DNA from: Pseudomonadota bacterium
GTDB lineage: Bacteria > Pseudomonadota > Alphaproteobacteria > Azospirillales > Azospirillaceae
Direction of reading: 5' to 3'
Assembly: GCA_023412175.1 (NCBI GenBank)
Contig: JAEYOB010000867.1
Coordinates: 1-7,525 of the forward strand
DNA: 7,525 bases
In this document: positions 1 through 6,114 of the stretch, in pieces
Numbering within the stretch: the first letter of the stretch is position 1
Layout: the number at the start of each line of letters is the position of its first letter
Translations under genes and position numbers: made by a program
The notes under the pieces: generated by a model
Told to the model about the DNA's origin: nothing
Databases searched by the model: none
The model's input: only the letters and a program-made list of their open reading frames with translations

Positions 1-1
1 G

Positions 2-274
2 TCCTCGCTGCACCCGATGATTGGCGTGCACGCGCCGCTGGTCTTCGACATCGTGGACGGCTGGTCGGAACGCTCGGCGGGCGGCTGCACCTACCATGTG
101 GCGCATCCGGGCGGGCGCAACTACGAGACCTTCCCGGTGAACGCCTTCGAGGCGGAGGCGCGGCGCCGGGCGCGCTTCTTCGACCACGGGCACAGCACCG
201 GCCGCATCGCCGAGACGCCGGAGACGCCTAACCCCGACCTGCCGCTGTGCCTGGACCTGCGGCGGCGGCCGTAG
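2..274 (+). CDS. DUF2126 family protein (putative amidoligase, usually with transglutaminase-like N-terminus), C-terminal fragment
   Basis: This is the last 90 or so codons of a gene entering from the left edge, read in the frame that begins at base 2 and ending at TAG 272-274. The reading reaches the first base without a stop, so the start lies outside. Visible motifs such as HPMIGVHAPLVFDIVD, GGCTYHVAHPGG and the run around YETFPVNAFEAEARR match the C-terminus of DUF2126 proteins as I remember it, and the ending PNPDLPLCLDLRR looks like the family's normal end, so the 3' end seems intact. The family is large (around 1,100 residues), normally with an N-terminal transglutaminase-like domain, and has been predicted to be an amidoligase; its substrate is unknown. 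These genes are commonly found near the ATP-grasp and alpha-E genes, as here. The gene converges on the metallopeptidase gene and overlaps it by 47 bases. The catalytic regions cannot be seen in this window. Confidence 0.85.
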   Translation, partial: SSLHPMIGVHAPLVFDIVDGWSERSAGGCTYHVAHPGGRNYETFPVNAFEAEARRRARFFDHGHSTGRIAETPETPNPDLPLCLDLRRRP

Positions 275-1313
275 CGCGGCTCTCGTGGATGACCGCGTGG
301 ATGAAGGCCAGCTTCTCCGTCGTCGGGGTGTTGACGACGAAGGGGTAGGGGTCGTTCACCCCCATGCTGCGGTTCAGCGCGTTGACCGCCTCGGTCAGCG
401 GGTACCAGGTGTCCAGCAGCGCCTCGAAGTCGGCGCAGCGGTAGGCGTCGCTGCCGATCTCGCGCTTCGCATCGACGCCGATCACCGCCAGCCGCAGGTT
501 GGTGGCGGTGTCCAGCGTGCTCACCATGTGCATGTAATGCGCCCAGCATTCCGCCCAGTCCTCCCAGGGGTGGGCGGAGGCGTAGGCGCTGATGAACCGC
601 TCGCGCCAGTCCGGCGGCGGGCCGGCGTCGTAATGGCGCTGCAGCGCCTGCCCATAATCCTCCCGCTCGTCGCCGAACAGCGCGCGGTACCGTTCGACCC
701 GCGGCGTGTTCTCGATCAGCCGTTCCCAGTAGTAGTGGCCGAGTTCGTGGCGGAAGTGGCCGAGCAGGGTGCGGTAGGGCTCATGCATGGCAAGGCGGCG
801 AGCCTCGCGCTGCGCGTCGTCGGCCTCCACGATGTTGAGGGTGATGACCCCGCCGGCATGCCCGGTCATCACCGGCGCCGGGGCCGCCTCGTCGGACAGG
901 AACTCGAAGGCGATGCCCTCGGGGGCGTCGCCGGCCTTTGGCTTGACGGGCAGGCCGAGGCGCAGCAGGTTGTGGACGGCGCGGTGCTTGGCCAGTTCGA
1001 TCCTCTGCCAGCGCAGCACGTTCGCCGGCACCGACAGGTCGGGGATGATCCGGTTCAACCGGCAGGCGCGGCAGAAGCCATGGTCGTCGCCCGGCTCGAT
1101 CAGCCAGTTGCAGGCCCCGTACTGCGCGTTGGCGCAGCGCCGGTATCCCCCCTCGGTGGATCCCAGCGGCGCGACGCCGCCGTCCGGCGCCGCGGTCACC
1201 GCCGCCACCATCTGCCGGTCGGGCAGATAGGCGAGATCGGCGCCGCAGCGCTCGCACAGCACGTTCTCAAAATAGATCCGCTGTCCGCACCGCTGGCAGG
1301 TGAAGATCTTCAT
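228..1313 (-). CDS. Zinc-ribbon putative zinc metallopeptidase (COG4307 / Peptidase_Mx type)
   Basis: The protein has 361 residues. The N-terminus holds two four-cysteine clusters: C6/C9/C20/C23 (CQRCG...CERCG) and C60/C68/C81/C84, each the kind of pattern that binds one zinc. The central region carries HELGH at 189-193, the zincin HExxH signature with E190 as catalytic base, and WEDWAECWAHYMH at about 250-262 is likely to hold the third ligand. This layout fits the COG4307 / Peptidase_Mx family, whose substrates are unknown. No signal peptide or membrane segment is visible, so it is probably cytoplasmic. I chose ATG 1313 because GAGG sits 5 bases upstream and the zinc ribbon begins at once; an in-frame TTG at 1349 would add 12 residues but is less likely. 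It lies 75 bases after Anbu on the same strand and is probably the last gene of that operon. The last 15 or so residues (Ala/Gly-rich) are encoded antisense to the DUF2126 gene end and look like a local extension. Confidence 0.85.
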   Translation of the reverse strand: MKIFTCQRCGQRIYFENVLCERCGADLAYLPDRQMVAAVTAAPDGGVAPLGSTEGGYRRCANAQYGACNWLIEPGDDHGFCRACRLNRIIPDLSVPANVLRWQRIELAKHRAVHNLLRLGLPVKPKAGDAPEGIAFEFLSDEAAPAPVMTGHAGGVITLNIVEADDAQREARRLAMHEPYRTLLGHFRHELGHYYWERLIENTPRVERYRALFGDEREDYGQALQRHYDAGPPPDWRERFISAYASAHPWEDWAECWAHYMHMVSTLDTATNLRLAVIGVDAKREIGSDAYRCADFEALLDTWYPLTEAVNALNRSMGVNDPYPFVVNTPTTEKLAFIHAVIHESRATAAAAGPGTAAGRG

Positions 1314-1350
1314 TCCGGCCTCGACGGGGTTGACGCAGCCGCATGACAAC

Positions 1351-1372
1351 GGAACCCCGCCGCCGAGGTTCC
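1351..1372 (-). other. Hairpin between Anbu and metallopeptidase genes
   Basis: GGAACCCC 1351-1358 and GAGGTTCC 1365-1372 can form an 8-base-pair stem on the minus-strand RNA (one G-U pair) closed by the 6-base loop GGCGGC. A second dyad, CCGGC-N3-GCCGG at 1374-1386, lies beside it, right after the Anbu stop. No U-run follows on the minus strand, so a simple intrinsic terminator is unlikely. It may act as an RNA-processing or 3'-protecting structure that lets the metallopeptidase be expressed at a different level from Anbu. Confidence 0.45.
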
Positions 1373-1388
1373 CCCGGCCGGGCCGGTG

Positions 1389-2120
1389 TCACCCCCAGTT
1401 CAGGTCCGGCAGGGTGCGGAACGCCTCGCGCAGCGCGGTCGACCAGCCTTCGCTGATCGTCTTGAAGCACGGGTCGTCCTCATGGATGCGCCGGCGCAGA
1501 TCGGGCTTCAGCGCATCGCGGCGGCAGACCAGCAGGTCGAGCGGCAACCCGACGCTGAGGTTGGAGCGCAGCGTGCTGTCCATGGAGATCAGGACCAGCT
1601 TGATCCCCTCCTCGATACCGGTCTGGTGGCTGAGGGCGCGGTCGAGGATCGGCTTGCCGTACTTGTGCTCGCCGATCTGGAAGAAGGCGGTGTCGGTGGT
1701 GGCTTCGATGAAGTTTCCGGCCGCGTAGATCTGGAACAGCCGCATGCGCCGCCCGGCGATCTGGCCGCCCAGGAGGAGCGAGACGTCGAACCGCACGCCC
1801 TGGTCCTTCAGCGGTTCGCCGTCGCGGTTCCAGACCTGCCGCACCGCCTCGCCGACCAGTTGGGCGGCCTTGAACATGCTCGGCACGGTTAGGATGGTCC
1901 AGGTCTCGCCGTCCATCTCGACGCCGTCCTGGAGCAGCGTGACCACCGACTGGGTGATCGCCAGGTTGCCGGCGGTCATCAGGGTGATCAGGCGTTCGCC
2001 CGGCACCTCGAACACGTGCATCTTCCCGAAGGTCGAGATGTGATCGACACCCGCGTTCGTGCGCGTGTCGGACAGCATCACCAGCCCTTCCTCCAGGTAC
2101 AGGGCCACACAGTACGTCAT
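1389..2120 (-). CDS. anbu: Anbu proteasome-type peptidase (COG3484)
   Basis: This 243-residue protein is an N-terminal nucleophile hydrolase related to HslV and proteasome beta subunits. It begins MTYCVALYLEEGLVMLSDTR, so removal of Met exposes the catalytic Thr. Asp18 (in LSDTRT) and Lys33 (in FGKMHVF) sit where the Thr1/Asp17/Lys33-type catalytic residues of the family are expected, and TAGNLA at 49-54 corresponds to the conserved Gly loop. Length agrees with Anbu (about 240-250). Known Anbu proteins assemble into rings or open spirals in the cytoplasm, without a dedicated unfoldase; natural substrates are not established. ATG 2120 is preferred over an in-frame TTG at 2132 because GGAG lies 3 bases upstream and because only this start puts Thr directly after Met. 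It follows the alpha-E stop by 12 bases, so the two are surely co-transcribed. The separate transglutaminase gene often found just before Anbu is absent. Confidence 0.93.
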   Translation of the reverse strand: MTYCVALYLEEGLVMLSDTRTNAGVDHISTFGKMHVFEVPGERLITLMTAGNLAITQSVVTLLQDGVEMDGETWTILTVPSMFKAAQLVGEAVRQVWNRDGEPLKDQGVRFDVSLLLGGQIAGRRMRLFQIYAAGNFIEATTDTAFFQIGEHKYGKPILDRALSHQTGIEEGIKLVLISMDSTLRSNLSVGLPLDLLVCRRDALKPDLRRRIHEDDPCFKTISEGWSTALREAFRTLPDLNWG

Positions 2121-2132
2121 CGTCTCCGCCAA

Positions 2133-3080
2133 TCACCCGTTCAGATAGAAGCTGCCGATCTCACGCCCGAGGATCGCCGTGTCGTCGATGAAGCCCGTCA
2201 GGTACTCGTGAAGCCCGGTCTGGAAGATGTCCTCGATGCGGCCGGCCTGAAGCCGCGCGTGGATCCGCCCCGCCAGCCGGTGGCATTCGCCGCGGCGGTG
2301 GCCGTTGTGCTCGGCGATGCTGGCCAGCATCTCGGTCACCGTAGCATAACAGCTCACCAGGGAGCGCGGCATTTCCGGCCGGAGGATCAGCAGTTCCGCC
2401 ACCAGCCAGGGCTTGAGGCGGTCGTGGTAGATCCAGTGATAGCTGCGCTTGGCCGACACGGTCTGGAGGATCGACTGCCACTGGTAGTAGTCGAGGGAAC
2501 CGCCGACCCGCTGCGTCTCCGGCAGCAGCACGTGGTATTTGACGTCGAGGATGCGGGCGGTGTTGTCGGCGCGCTCCAGCATCGTGCCGAGGTGGATGAA
2601 CCAGAAGGCGTCGTTGCGCAGCATGGTGTCGCGATAGGCGCCGGAGAAGGTGAGCGAACGCTGCTTCACCCATTCCAGGAACGCCACGGCGCGCTCCGGG
2701 TCGAGGCTTTCGGCCCGCCTCTCGCGGCCGTCGCGCCACGTCTCGTTGATGGCCTCCCACATGTCGATGGTGAGCGCCGTGCGCACGGCGCGCGCATTGC
2801 GCCGCGCGGTCTCCAGGCAGGAGATGATGCTCGACGGGTTGTCGGGATCGCGCATCAGGTAGTCGAGCACCGTCTCGGCGGTGGCCTCGCCGTGTCTGGC
2901 GAAGAATCCCGGCTCGCAGCCCGAGGCGATGAGCGCGGAGTGCCACTCGTTTCCGGGGCTGCCCAGCGAACGGGAGAGGCTTGCCATCCGGTGGGCGACC
3001 GACAGCAGGCGGGCGATGTTCTCGGCGCGCTCCTTGTAGCGGGCGAGCCAGAACAGGTTTTCGGCGGTACGGCTCAACAT
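2133..3080 (-). CDS. Alpha-E domain protein (DUF403, COG2307)
   Basis: The protein has 315 residues, normal for the family, and starts MLSRTAENLFWLARYKERAE, the typical alpha-E opening. It is predicted to be all helical. A related motif recurs inside: ERAEN at about 17-21 and ERADN at about 169-173, each followed by an ARLL/ARIL helix, which suggests an internal duplication. No signal peptide or membrane helix is visible. Alpha-E proteins are almost always encoded beside the circularly permuted ATP-grasp protein and are thought to act with it in forming a peptide or modifying a protein; no reaction has been shown as far as I know. The ATG lies 4 bases after the ATP-grasp stop, with GAGG overlapping the end of the upstream gene 9 bases before the start, which suggests translational coupling. 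The gene ends 12 bases before the Anbu start. Confidence 0.93.
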   Translation of the reverse strand: MLSRTAENLFWLARYKERAENIARLLSVAHRMASLSRSLGSPGNEWHSALIASGCEPGFFARHGEATAETVLDYLMRDPDNPSSIISCLETARRNARAVRTALTIDMWEAINETWRDGRERRAESLDPERAVAFLEWVKQRSLTFSGAYRDTMLRNDAFWFIHLGTMLERADNTARILDVKYHVLLPETQRVGGSLDYYQWQSILQTVSAKRSYHWIYHDRLKPWLVAELLILRPEMPRSLVSCYATVTEMLASIAEHNGHRRGECHRLAGRIHARLQAGRIEDIFQTGLHEYLTGFIDDTAILGREIGSFYLNG

Positions 3081-3084
3081 CGGC

Positions 3085-4509
3085 TCAGGCCTCGACGATC
3101 CAGGTGTCCTTGGTGCCGCCGCCCTGGCTGGAATTCACCACCAGGGAGCCCTCGGTCAGCGCGACGCGGGTCAGCCCGCCGGGCACGATTCGCACGTCCC
3201 GGCCGGTGAGGACGAACGGGCGCAGGTCCACGTGCCGGGGGGCGATGCCCTGCTCGACCAGGGTCGGGCAGGTGGAGAGGGCGAGCGTCGGCTGGGCGAT
3301 GTAGTCGGCCGGGCGCGCCTTGATGCGCTCGGCGAACTCGGCGCGCTGGGCCGCGGTGGAGTGCGGGCCGATCAGCATGCCGTAGCCGCCGGAGCCCCGC
3401 GCCTCCTTCACCACCAGTTCCTCAAGGTGCTCCAGCACGTAGGCGCGGTCGTCGGGCCGGACGCACAGGTAGGTCGGCACGTTGGCGAGCAGCGGCTCCT
3501 CGCCCAGGTAGAAGCGGATCATCTCCGGCACGTAGGGATAGACCGCCTTGTCGTCGGCGACGCCGTTGCCGACCGCGTTGGCGAGCGTGACGTTGCCGGC
3601 GCGGTAGGCGTCGAACAACCCCGGCACGCCGAGCGCCGAATCCGGCCGGAAGGTGAGGGGGTCGAGGTAGTCGTCGTCGATGCGGCGGTAGATGACGTCC
3701 ACACGCTTCGGCCCGGAGGTGGTGCGCATGTAGACGATGCTTTCGTCGACGAAGAGGTCCGGCGCCTCGACCAGTTCCACGCCCATCTCGTCGGCGAGAA
3801 AAGAGTGCTCGTAATACGCGCCGTTGTAGGATCCCGGCGTCAGCACGCAGACCGTCGGCTCGCCCTCGCAGGTGGCGGGCGCCGTCGATTTCAGGGTGTC
3901 CAACAGTTCCTCGGGGTAGTGCGCGACCGGGGCGATGGAGTGCCGGGCGCACAGGTCCGGGAACAGGCGCAGCATGGCCTCCCGGTTCTCCAGCATGTAG
4001 GACACGCCCGACGGGGTGCGGCAGTTGTCCTCCAGCACGTAGAACTGGTCCGGCCCGACCCGCACGACGTCGATCCCCGCCACGTGCGTGTAGGCCCCGG
4101 CCGGCGGCAGGAAGCCCTGCATCTCCGGCCGGAAGCTCTCGTTGCTGAGGATCAGTTCCTCAGGAATCAGTCCGGCGTGCAGGATCTCGCGGTCGTGGTA
4201 GATGTCCCTGAGGAAGGCGTTGAGGGCGCGGACCCGCTGCTCCAGGCCGCGCGACAGGCTGTTCCATTCGCTGCGGGCCAGTATGCGCGGCACGATGTCG
4301 AAGGGGATCAGCCGCTCCGGGTCGCCGCCTTCGGCATAAACGGCGAAGGTGATGCCGATCCGGCGGAACAGGACTTCCGCCTCGCGCTGTTTCAGCTTGA
4401 GCTGTTCCGGCGGGAAGGTGTCAAGCCAGCGCCGGATTTCCGCATAGACGGCGCGGATGGAGCCGCCTCCGGTCATTTCGTCGAACGCCGCAATCGGGAT
4501 GCCGGGCAT
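3085..4509 (-). CDS. Circularly permuted ATP-grasp protein (COG2308, DUF404/DUF407)
   Basis: The protein has 474 residues, full length for the family. Recognisable blocks in order: FDEMTGGGSIRAVY near residue 9, ERLIPFDIVPRIL at 65-77, a run through QRVRALNAFLRDIYHDREIL at 91-110, LEDNCRTPSGVSYMLENR at 159-176, GSYNGAYYEHSFLADEMG at 226-243, VVKEARGSGGYGMLIGP at 366-382 and SSQGGGTKDTW near the end. The Lys and Gly-rich part at 366-382 resembles the nucleotide-binding loop of ATP-grasp enzymes, and LEDN with the surrounding acidic residues may take part in metal or substrate binding. Such enzymes join a carboxylate to an amine through an acyl phosphate; the substrates here are unknown. GAGG lies 4 bases before ATG 4509. 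It is the first gene of the alpha-E/Anbu/metallopeptidase cluster, 137 bases after the aminotransferase gene, with its own candidate sigma-54 promoter. Confidence 0.94.
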   Translation of the reverse strand: MPGIPIAAFDEMTGGGSIRAVYAEIRRWLDTFPPEQLKLKQREAEVLFRRIGITFAVYAEGGDPERLIPFDIVPRILARSEWNSLSRGLEQRVRALNAFLRDIYHDREILHAGLIPEELILSNESFRPEMQGFLPPAGAYTHVAGIDVVRVGPDQFYVLEDNCRTPSGVSYMLENREAMLRLFPDLCARHSIAPVAHYPEELLDTLKSTAPATCEGEPTVCVLTPGSYNGAYYEHSFLADEMGVELVEAPDLFVDESIVYMRTTSGPKRVDVIYRRIDDDYLDPLTFRPDSALGVPGLFDAYRAGNVTLANAVGNGVADDKAVYPYVPEMIRFYLGEEPLLANVPTYLCVRPDDRAYVLEHLEELVVKEARGSGGYGMLIGPHSTAAQRAEFAERIKARPADYIAQPTLALSTCPTLVEQGIAPRHVDLRPFVLTGRDVRIVPGGLTRVALTEGSLVVNSSQGGGTKDTWIVEA

Positions 4510-4549
4510 AAATCCTCATTGGCCGGTTCTTTCTTCTGCTCGCCTTTCT

Positions 4550-4566
4550 TGCAGAACCCATGCCAA
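4550..4566 (-). promoter_or_regulatory. Candidate sigma-54 (RpoN) -24/-12 promoter for the ATP-grasp/alpha-E/Anbu operon
   Basis: Read on the minus strand this is TTGGCATGGGTTCTGCA. Against the sigma-54 consensus TGGCACG-N4-TTGCA it keeps the two essential dinucleotides, GG and GC, with exactly 10 bases between them, and differs at two less conserved positions. A start of transcription about 12 bases downstream would fall near 4539 and give a leader of about 30 bases containing the GAGG ribosome site. The position and orientation therefore suit the operon. I did not recognise an activator (for example NtrC) site upstream, so this remains a sequence-based prediction. Confidence 0.45.
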
Positions 4567-4583
4567 GGGCAACCTCGTATCCA

Positions 4584-4622
4584 GCCCGCCCCCCGCGCCC
4601 GCGTCGCCCAAAAGGCGGGCGA
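4584..4622 (-). repeat. GC-rich inverted repeats after the aminotransferase gene
   Basis: GCCCGCC at 4584-4590 is exactly complementary to GGCGGGC at 4614-4620, and a shorter alternative hairpin pairs TCGCCC 4604-4609 with GGGCGA 4617-4622 around a 7-base loop. They lie 25-60 bases beyond the aminotransferase stop. On that strand no T-run follows, so this is not a standard intrinsic terminator. It could slow polymerase, protect the mRNA 3' end or simply reflect high GC. Confidence 0.3.
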
Positions 4623-4646
4623 AGTAGGCGCGGATTTGCGTAAAAT

Positions 4647-6002
4647 TTAGGCTGTTGTCTGGATGGCGTCGGCGACGACGTTCATCAGGGCGTCCAATTC
4701 CGCCGGCTCGGCGATGAAATGCGGGCCGAACTGCAACGTGTCGCCGCCGAAACGGACGTAGTGGCCGGCCTTCCAGCACTTCATGGCGATCTCGTACGGG
4801 CGGCGCGCCGGCTCGCCCGGCAGGCCGGCGATCTGTACGGCGCCGGCAAGGCCGTAGTTGCGGATGTCGGTGACGTGCTTCAGCCCCTTCAGCCCGTGCA
4901 GGACGTTCTCGAAATGCGGGGCGAGGGCGGCGGCGCGCTCGGCCAGCTTGTCGCGCTCGAAAAGCTCCAGCGCGGCGAGGCCGGCGGCGCAGGCGACGGG
5001 GTGGGCGGAGTAGGTGTAACCGTGCGGGAACTCGACCAGATAGTCATGGCCGCCGTTGTCCATGAAGGTCTTGTAGACCTCGCGGCTGGCGATGACGGCG
5101 CCCATCGGCACGGCGCCGTTGGTCAGTCCCTTGGCGACGTTCATGATGTCCGGCACCACGCCGAAGGCGTCGGCGCCGAACGGCGCGCCCATGCGGCCGA
5201 AGCCGGTGATGACCTCGTCGAAGATCAGCAGGATGTCGTGCTTGTCGCACAGCGCCCGCAGCCGCTGGAGATAGCCCCTGGGCGGCGGCAGCACGCCGGC
5301 GGAACCGGCCAGCGGCTCGACGATCACCGCGGCGATGTTGGAGGCGTCGTGCAGGGCGACCAGCTCCTCCAGCGCGTCGGCCAGCTCGGCGCCCTGCTCC
5401 GGCAGGCCCCTGGTGAAGGCGTTCTGCGGCAGCAGCGTGTGCGGCAGGTGGTCGGCGTCCACGCCGGTGCCGAACAGCTTGCGGTTGCCGCCGATGCCGC
5501 CCAGGCTGATGCCGCCGAAGTTGACCCCGTGATAGCCCTTGGAGCGGCCGATCAGCTTGGTCTTGGCCGGCTGGCCCTTCAGGCGCCAGTAGGCCCGCGC
5601 CATCTTCAGCGAGGTGTCCGTCGCCTCCGACCCGGAGTTGACGAAGAACACGTGGTCGAGCCCGGCCGGCGTCATCGAGGCCAGCTTGTGCGCCAGCTTG
5701 AAGGCAGCGGGATGGCCGAACTGGAAGGCCGGGCTGTAGTCCAACTCGCCGATCTGGCGGGCGACCGCCTCGGTGATCTCGGGCCGCCCGTGGCCGGCGC
5801 CGCAGCACCACAGGCCGGACAGGCTGTCGTAGACCTTGCGGCCCTCGGCGTCCCAATACCAGGCGCCTTCGCCGCGCACGATCAGGCGCGGGTTGCCCTT
5901 GAACTCGCGGTTCGCGGTAAAGGGCATCCAGTGGGCGTCAAGCTCCTCCGCCGTCAGCCCTGCGGTGCGATCGGTTGCCTTGCGACTGTCCAAGGGTGCC
6001 AT
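4647..6002 (-). CDS. Omega-amino acid (beta-alanine):pyruvate aminotransferase, class III PLP enzyme
   Basis: The enzyme moves the amino group of beta-alanine or related omega-amino acids to pyruvate, giving malonate semialdehyde (or another aldehyde) and alanine. The 451-residue sequence closely resembles, from memory, Pseudomonas BauA-type transaminases: AHWMPFTANREF, KVYDSLSGLWCCGAGH near 56-71, NSGSEATDTSLKMARAYWRL at 122-141, RSKGYHGVNFGGISLGGIGG at 153-172, the PLP-ring Asp262 in LIFDEVITGFGR, the Schiff-base Lys291 in NVAKGLTNGAVPMGAV, and VRFGGDTLQFGP near the end. GSE at 124-126 should bind cofactor phosphate, and Tyr157 stacks on the ring. It is cytoplasmic. ATG 6002 is chosen because GGGAG lies 7 bases upstream and the length fits; a longer reading from TTG 6086 would use up the intergenic region. 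It is divergent from a LysR regulator that probably controls it. A methylmalonate-semialdehyde dehydrogenase gene, a common partner, is not in the window. Exact substrate preference (beta-alanine, GABA, putrescine, taurine) cannot be read from the sequence. Confidence 0.9.
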   Translation of the reverse strand: MAPLDSRKATDRTAGLTAEELDAHWMPFTANREFKGNPRLIVRGEGAWYWDAEGRKVYDSLSGLWCCGAGHGRPEITEAVARQIGELDYSPAFQFGHPAAFKLAHKLASMTPAGLDHVFFVNSGSEATDTSLKMARAYWRLKGQPAKTKLIGRSKGYHGVNFGGISLGGIGGNRKLFGTGVDADHLPHTLLPQNAFTRGLPEQGAELADALEELVALHDASNIAAVIVEPLAGSAGVLPPPRGYLQRLRALCDKHDILLIFDEVITGFGRMGAPFGADAFGVVPDIMNVAKGLTNGAVPMGAVIASREVYKTFMDNGGHDYLVEFPHGYTYSAHPVACAAGLAALELFERDKLAERAAALAPHFENVLHGLKGLKHVTDIRNYGLAGAVQIAGLPGEPARRPYEIAMKCWKAGHYVRFGGDTLQFGPHFIAEPAELDALMNVVADAIQTTA

Positions 6003-6057
6003 CCCCCATCTCCCTGTTGCGTTCGTTGCGCAGCGAGAAAGCAGTGTGCGCCAACCA

Positions 6058-6081
6058 TTGGATGCGGTTAAATCCAAACCG
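6058..6081. promoter_or_regulatory. Candidate LysR operator: overlapping inverted repeats
   Basis: TTGGAT (6058-6063) and ATCCAA (6072-6077) form a perfect 6-base inverted repeat with an 8-base spacer. It overlaps a second dyad, CGGTT (6065-6069) with AACCG (6077-6081) and a 7-base spacer. The span and its central position in the divergent region suit a LysR-type recognition site, though the dyad is not centred on a textbook T-N11-A. Confidence 0.45.
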
Positions 6082-6095
6082 TCCAAACTTCACGC

Positions 6096-6107
6096 AAGCG
6101 AACGCTT
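6096..6107. promoter_or_regulatory. Inverted repeat AAGCG-AA-CGCTT next to the LysR start
   Basis: A perfect 5-base inverted repeat with a 2-base centre lies 8 to 19 bases before the LysR ATG, where a ribosome binding site would be expected. A protein bound here could block the regulator's own expression. It may be an autoregulatory site of the LysR protein or of another factor; no proof is available from the sequence. Confidence 0.35.
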
Positions 6108-6114
6108 ACCTATC

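Larger units (their letters stand above)
4510..4646. other. 137-base gap between aminotransferase and ATP-grasp genes
   Basis: There is no credible gene here. The region holds the candidate sigma-54 promoter (4550-4566), the ATP-grasp ribosome binding site GAGG (complement of 4514-4517) and GC-rich inverted repeats after the aminotransferase stop. A gap of this size with a promoter-like motif suggests that the ATP-grasp operon is transcribed separately from the aminotransferase gene, although read-through cannot be excluded because no hairpin here is followed by a T-run on the minus strand. Confidence 0.6.
6003..6114. promoter_or_regulatory. Divergent promoter region between aminotransferase and LysR genes
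   Basis: The 112 bases between the two divergent starts must hold both promoters. The right half is less GC-rich than its surroundings and carries several dyads, listed separately. A direct repeat GTTGCG occurs at 6016-6021 and 6025-6030, the second copy within the imperfect palindrome CGTTGCGCAGCG (6024-6035). LysR-type regulators usually bind such shared regions, repressing their own gene and activating the divergent one. I could not assign a -35/-10 pair with confidence on either strand. Confidence 0.6.

Noticed and set aside
285..1346. Long open frame antisense to the metallopeptidase gene
   Set aside because: Its composition (Val/Gly/Arg/Ala-rich, no family motif) is the mirror of a GC-rich coding strand, while the opposite strand carries HExxH and zinc-ribbon motifs.
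2016..3209. Long open frame antisense to the alpha-E gene and parts of its two neighbours
   Set aside because: No recognisable domain; it crosses several real genes and fits the usual high-GC shadow frame.
4584..4622. Intrinsic terminator for the aminotransferase gene
   Set aside because: The inverted repeats are real but no T-run follows on the minus strand, so they are reported only as repeats.
3232..4650. 472-codon open frame antisense to the ATP-grasp gene
   Set aside because: Length alone is not evidence at this GC content; the minus strand has the full conserved ATP-grasp sequence.
4516..4779. Small minus-strand frame spanning the end of the aminotransferase gene and the following gap
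   Set aside because: Arg/Gly-rich with no motif, overlaps the aminotransferase in another frame, and lacks a convincing ribosome site.
6038..6060. Possible second sigma-54 site on the minus strand (TTGGCGCACACTGC)
   Set aside because: The GG and GC elements are 8 rather than 10 bases apart, which sigma-54 promoters do not tolerate well.
4719..6071. 450-codon open frame antisense to the aminotransferase gene
   Set aside because: The minus strand encodes a complete aminotransferase with catalytic Lys and Asp; this frame has no family motifs.
6003..6086. TTG-started 28-residue N-terminal extension of the aminotransferase
   Set aside because: ATG 6002 has a well-placed GGGAG and gives the family length; the extension would cover most of the divergent promoter region.
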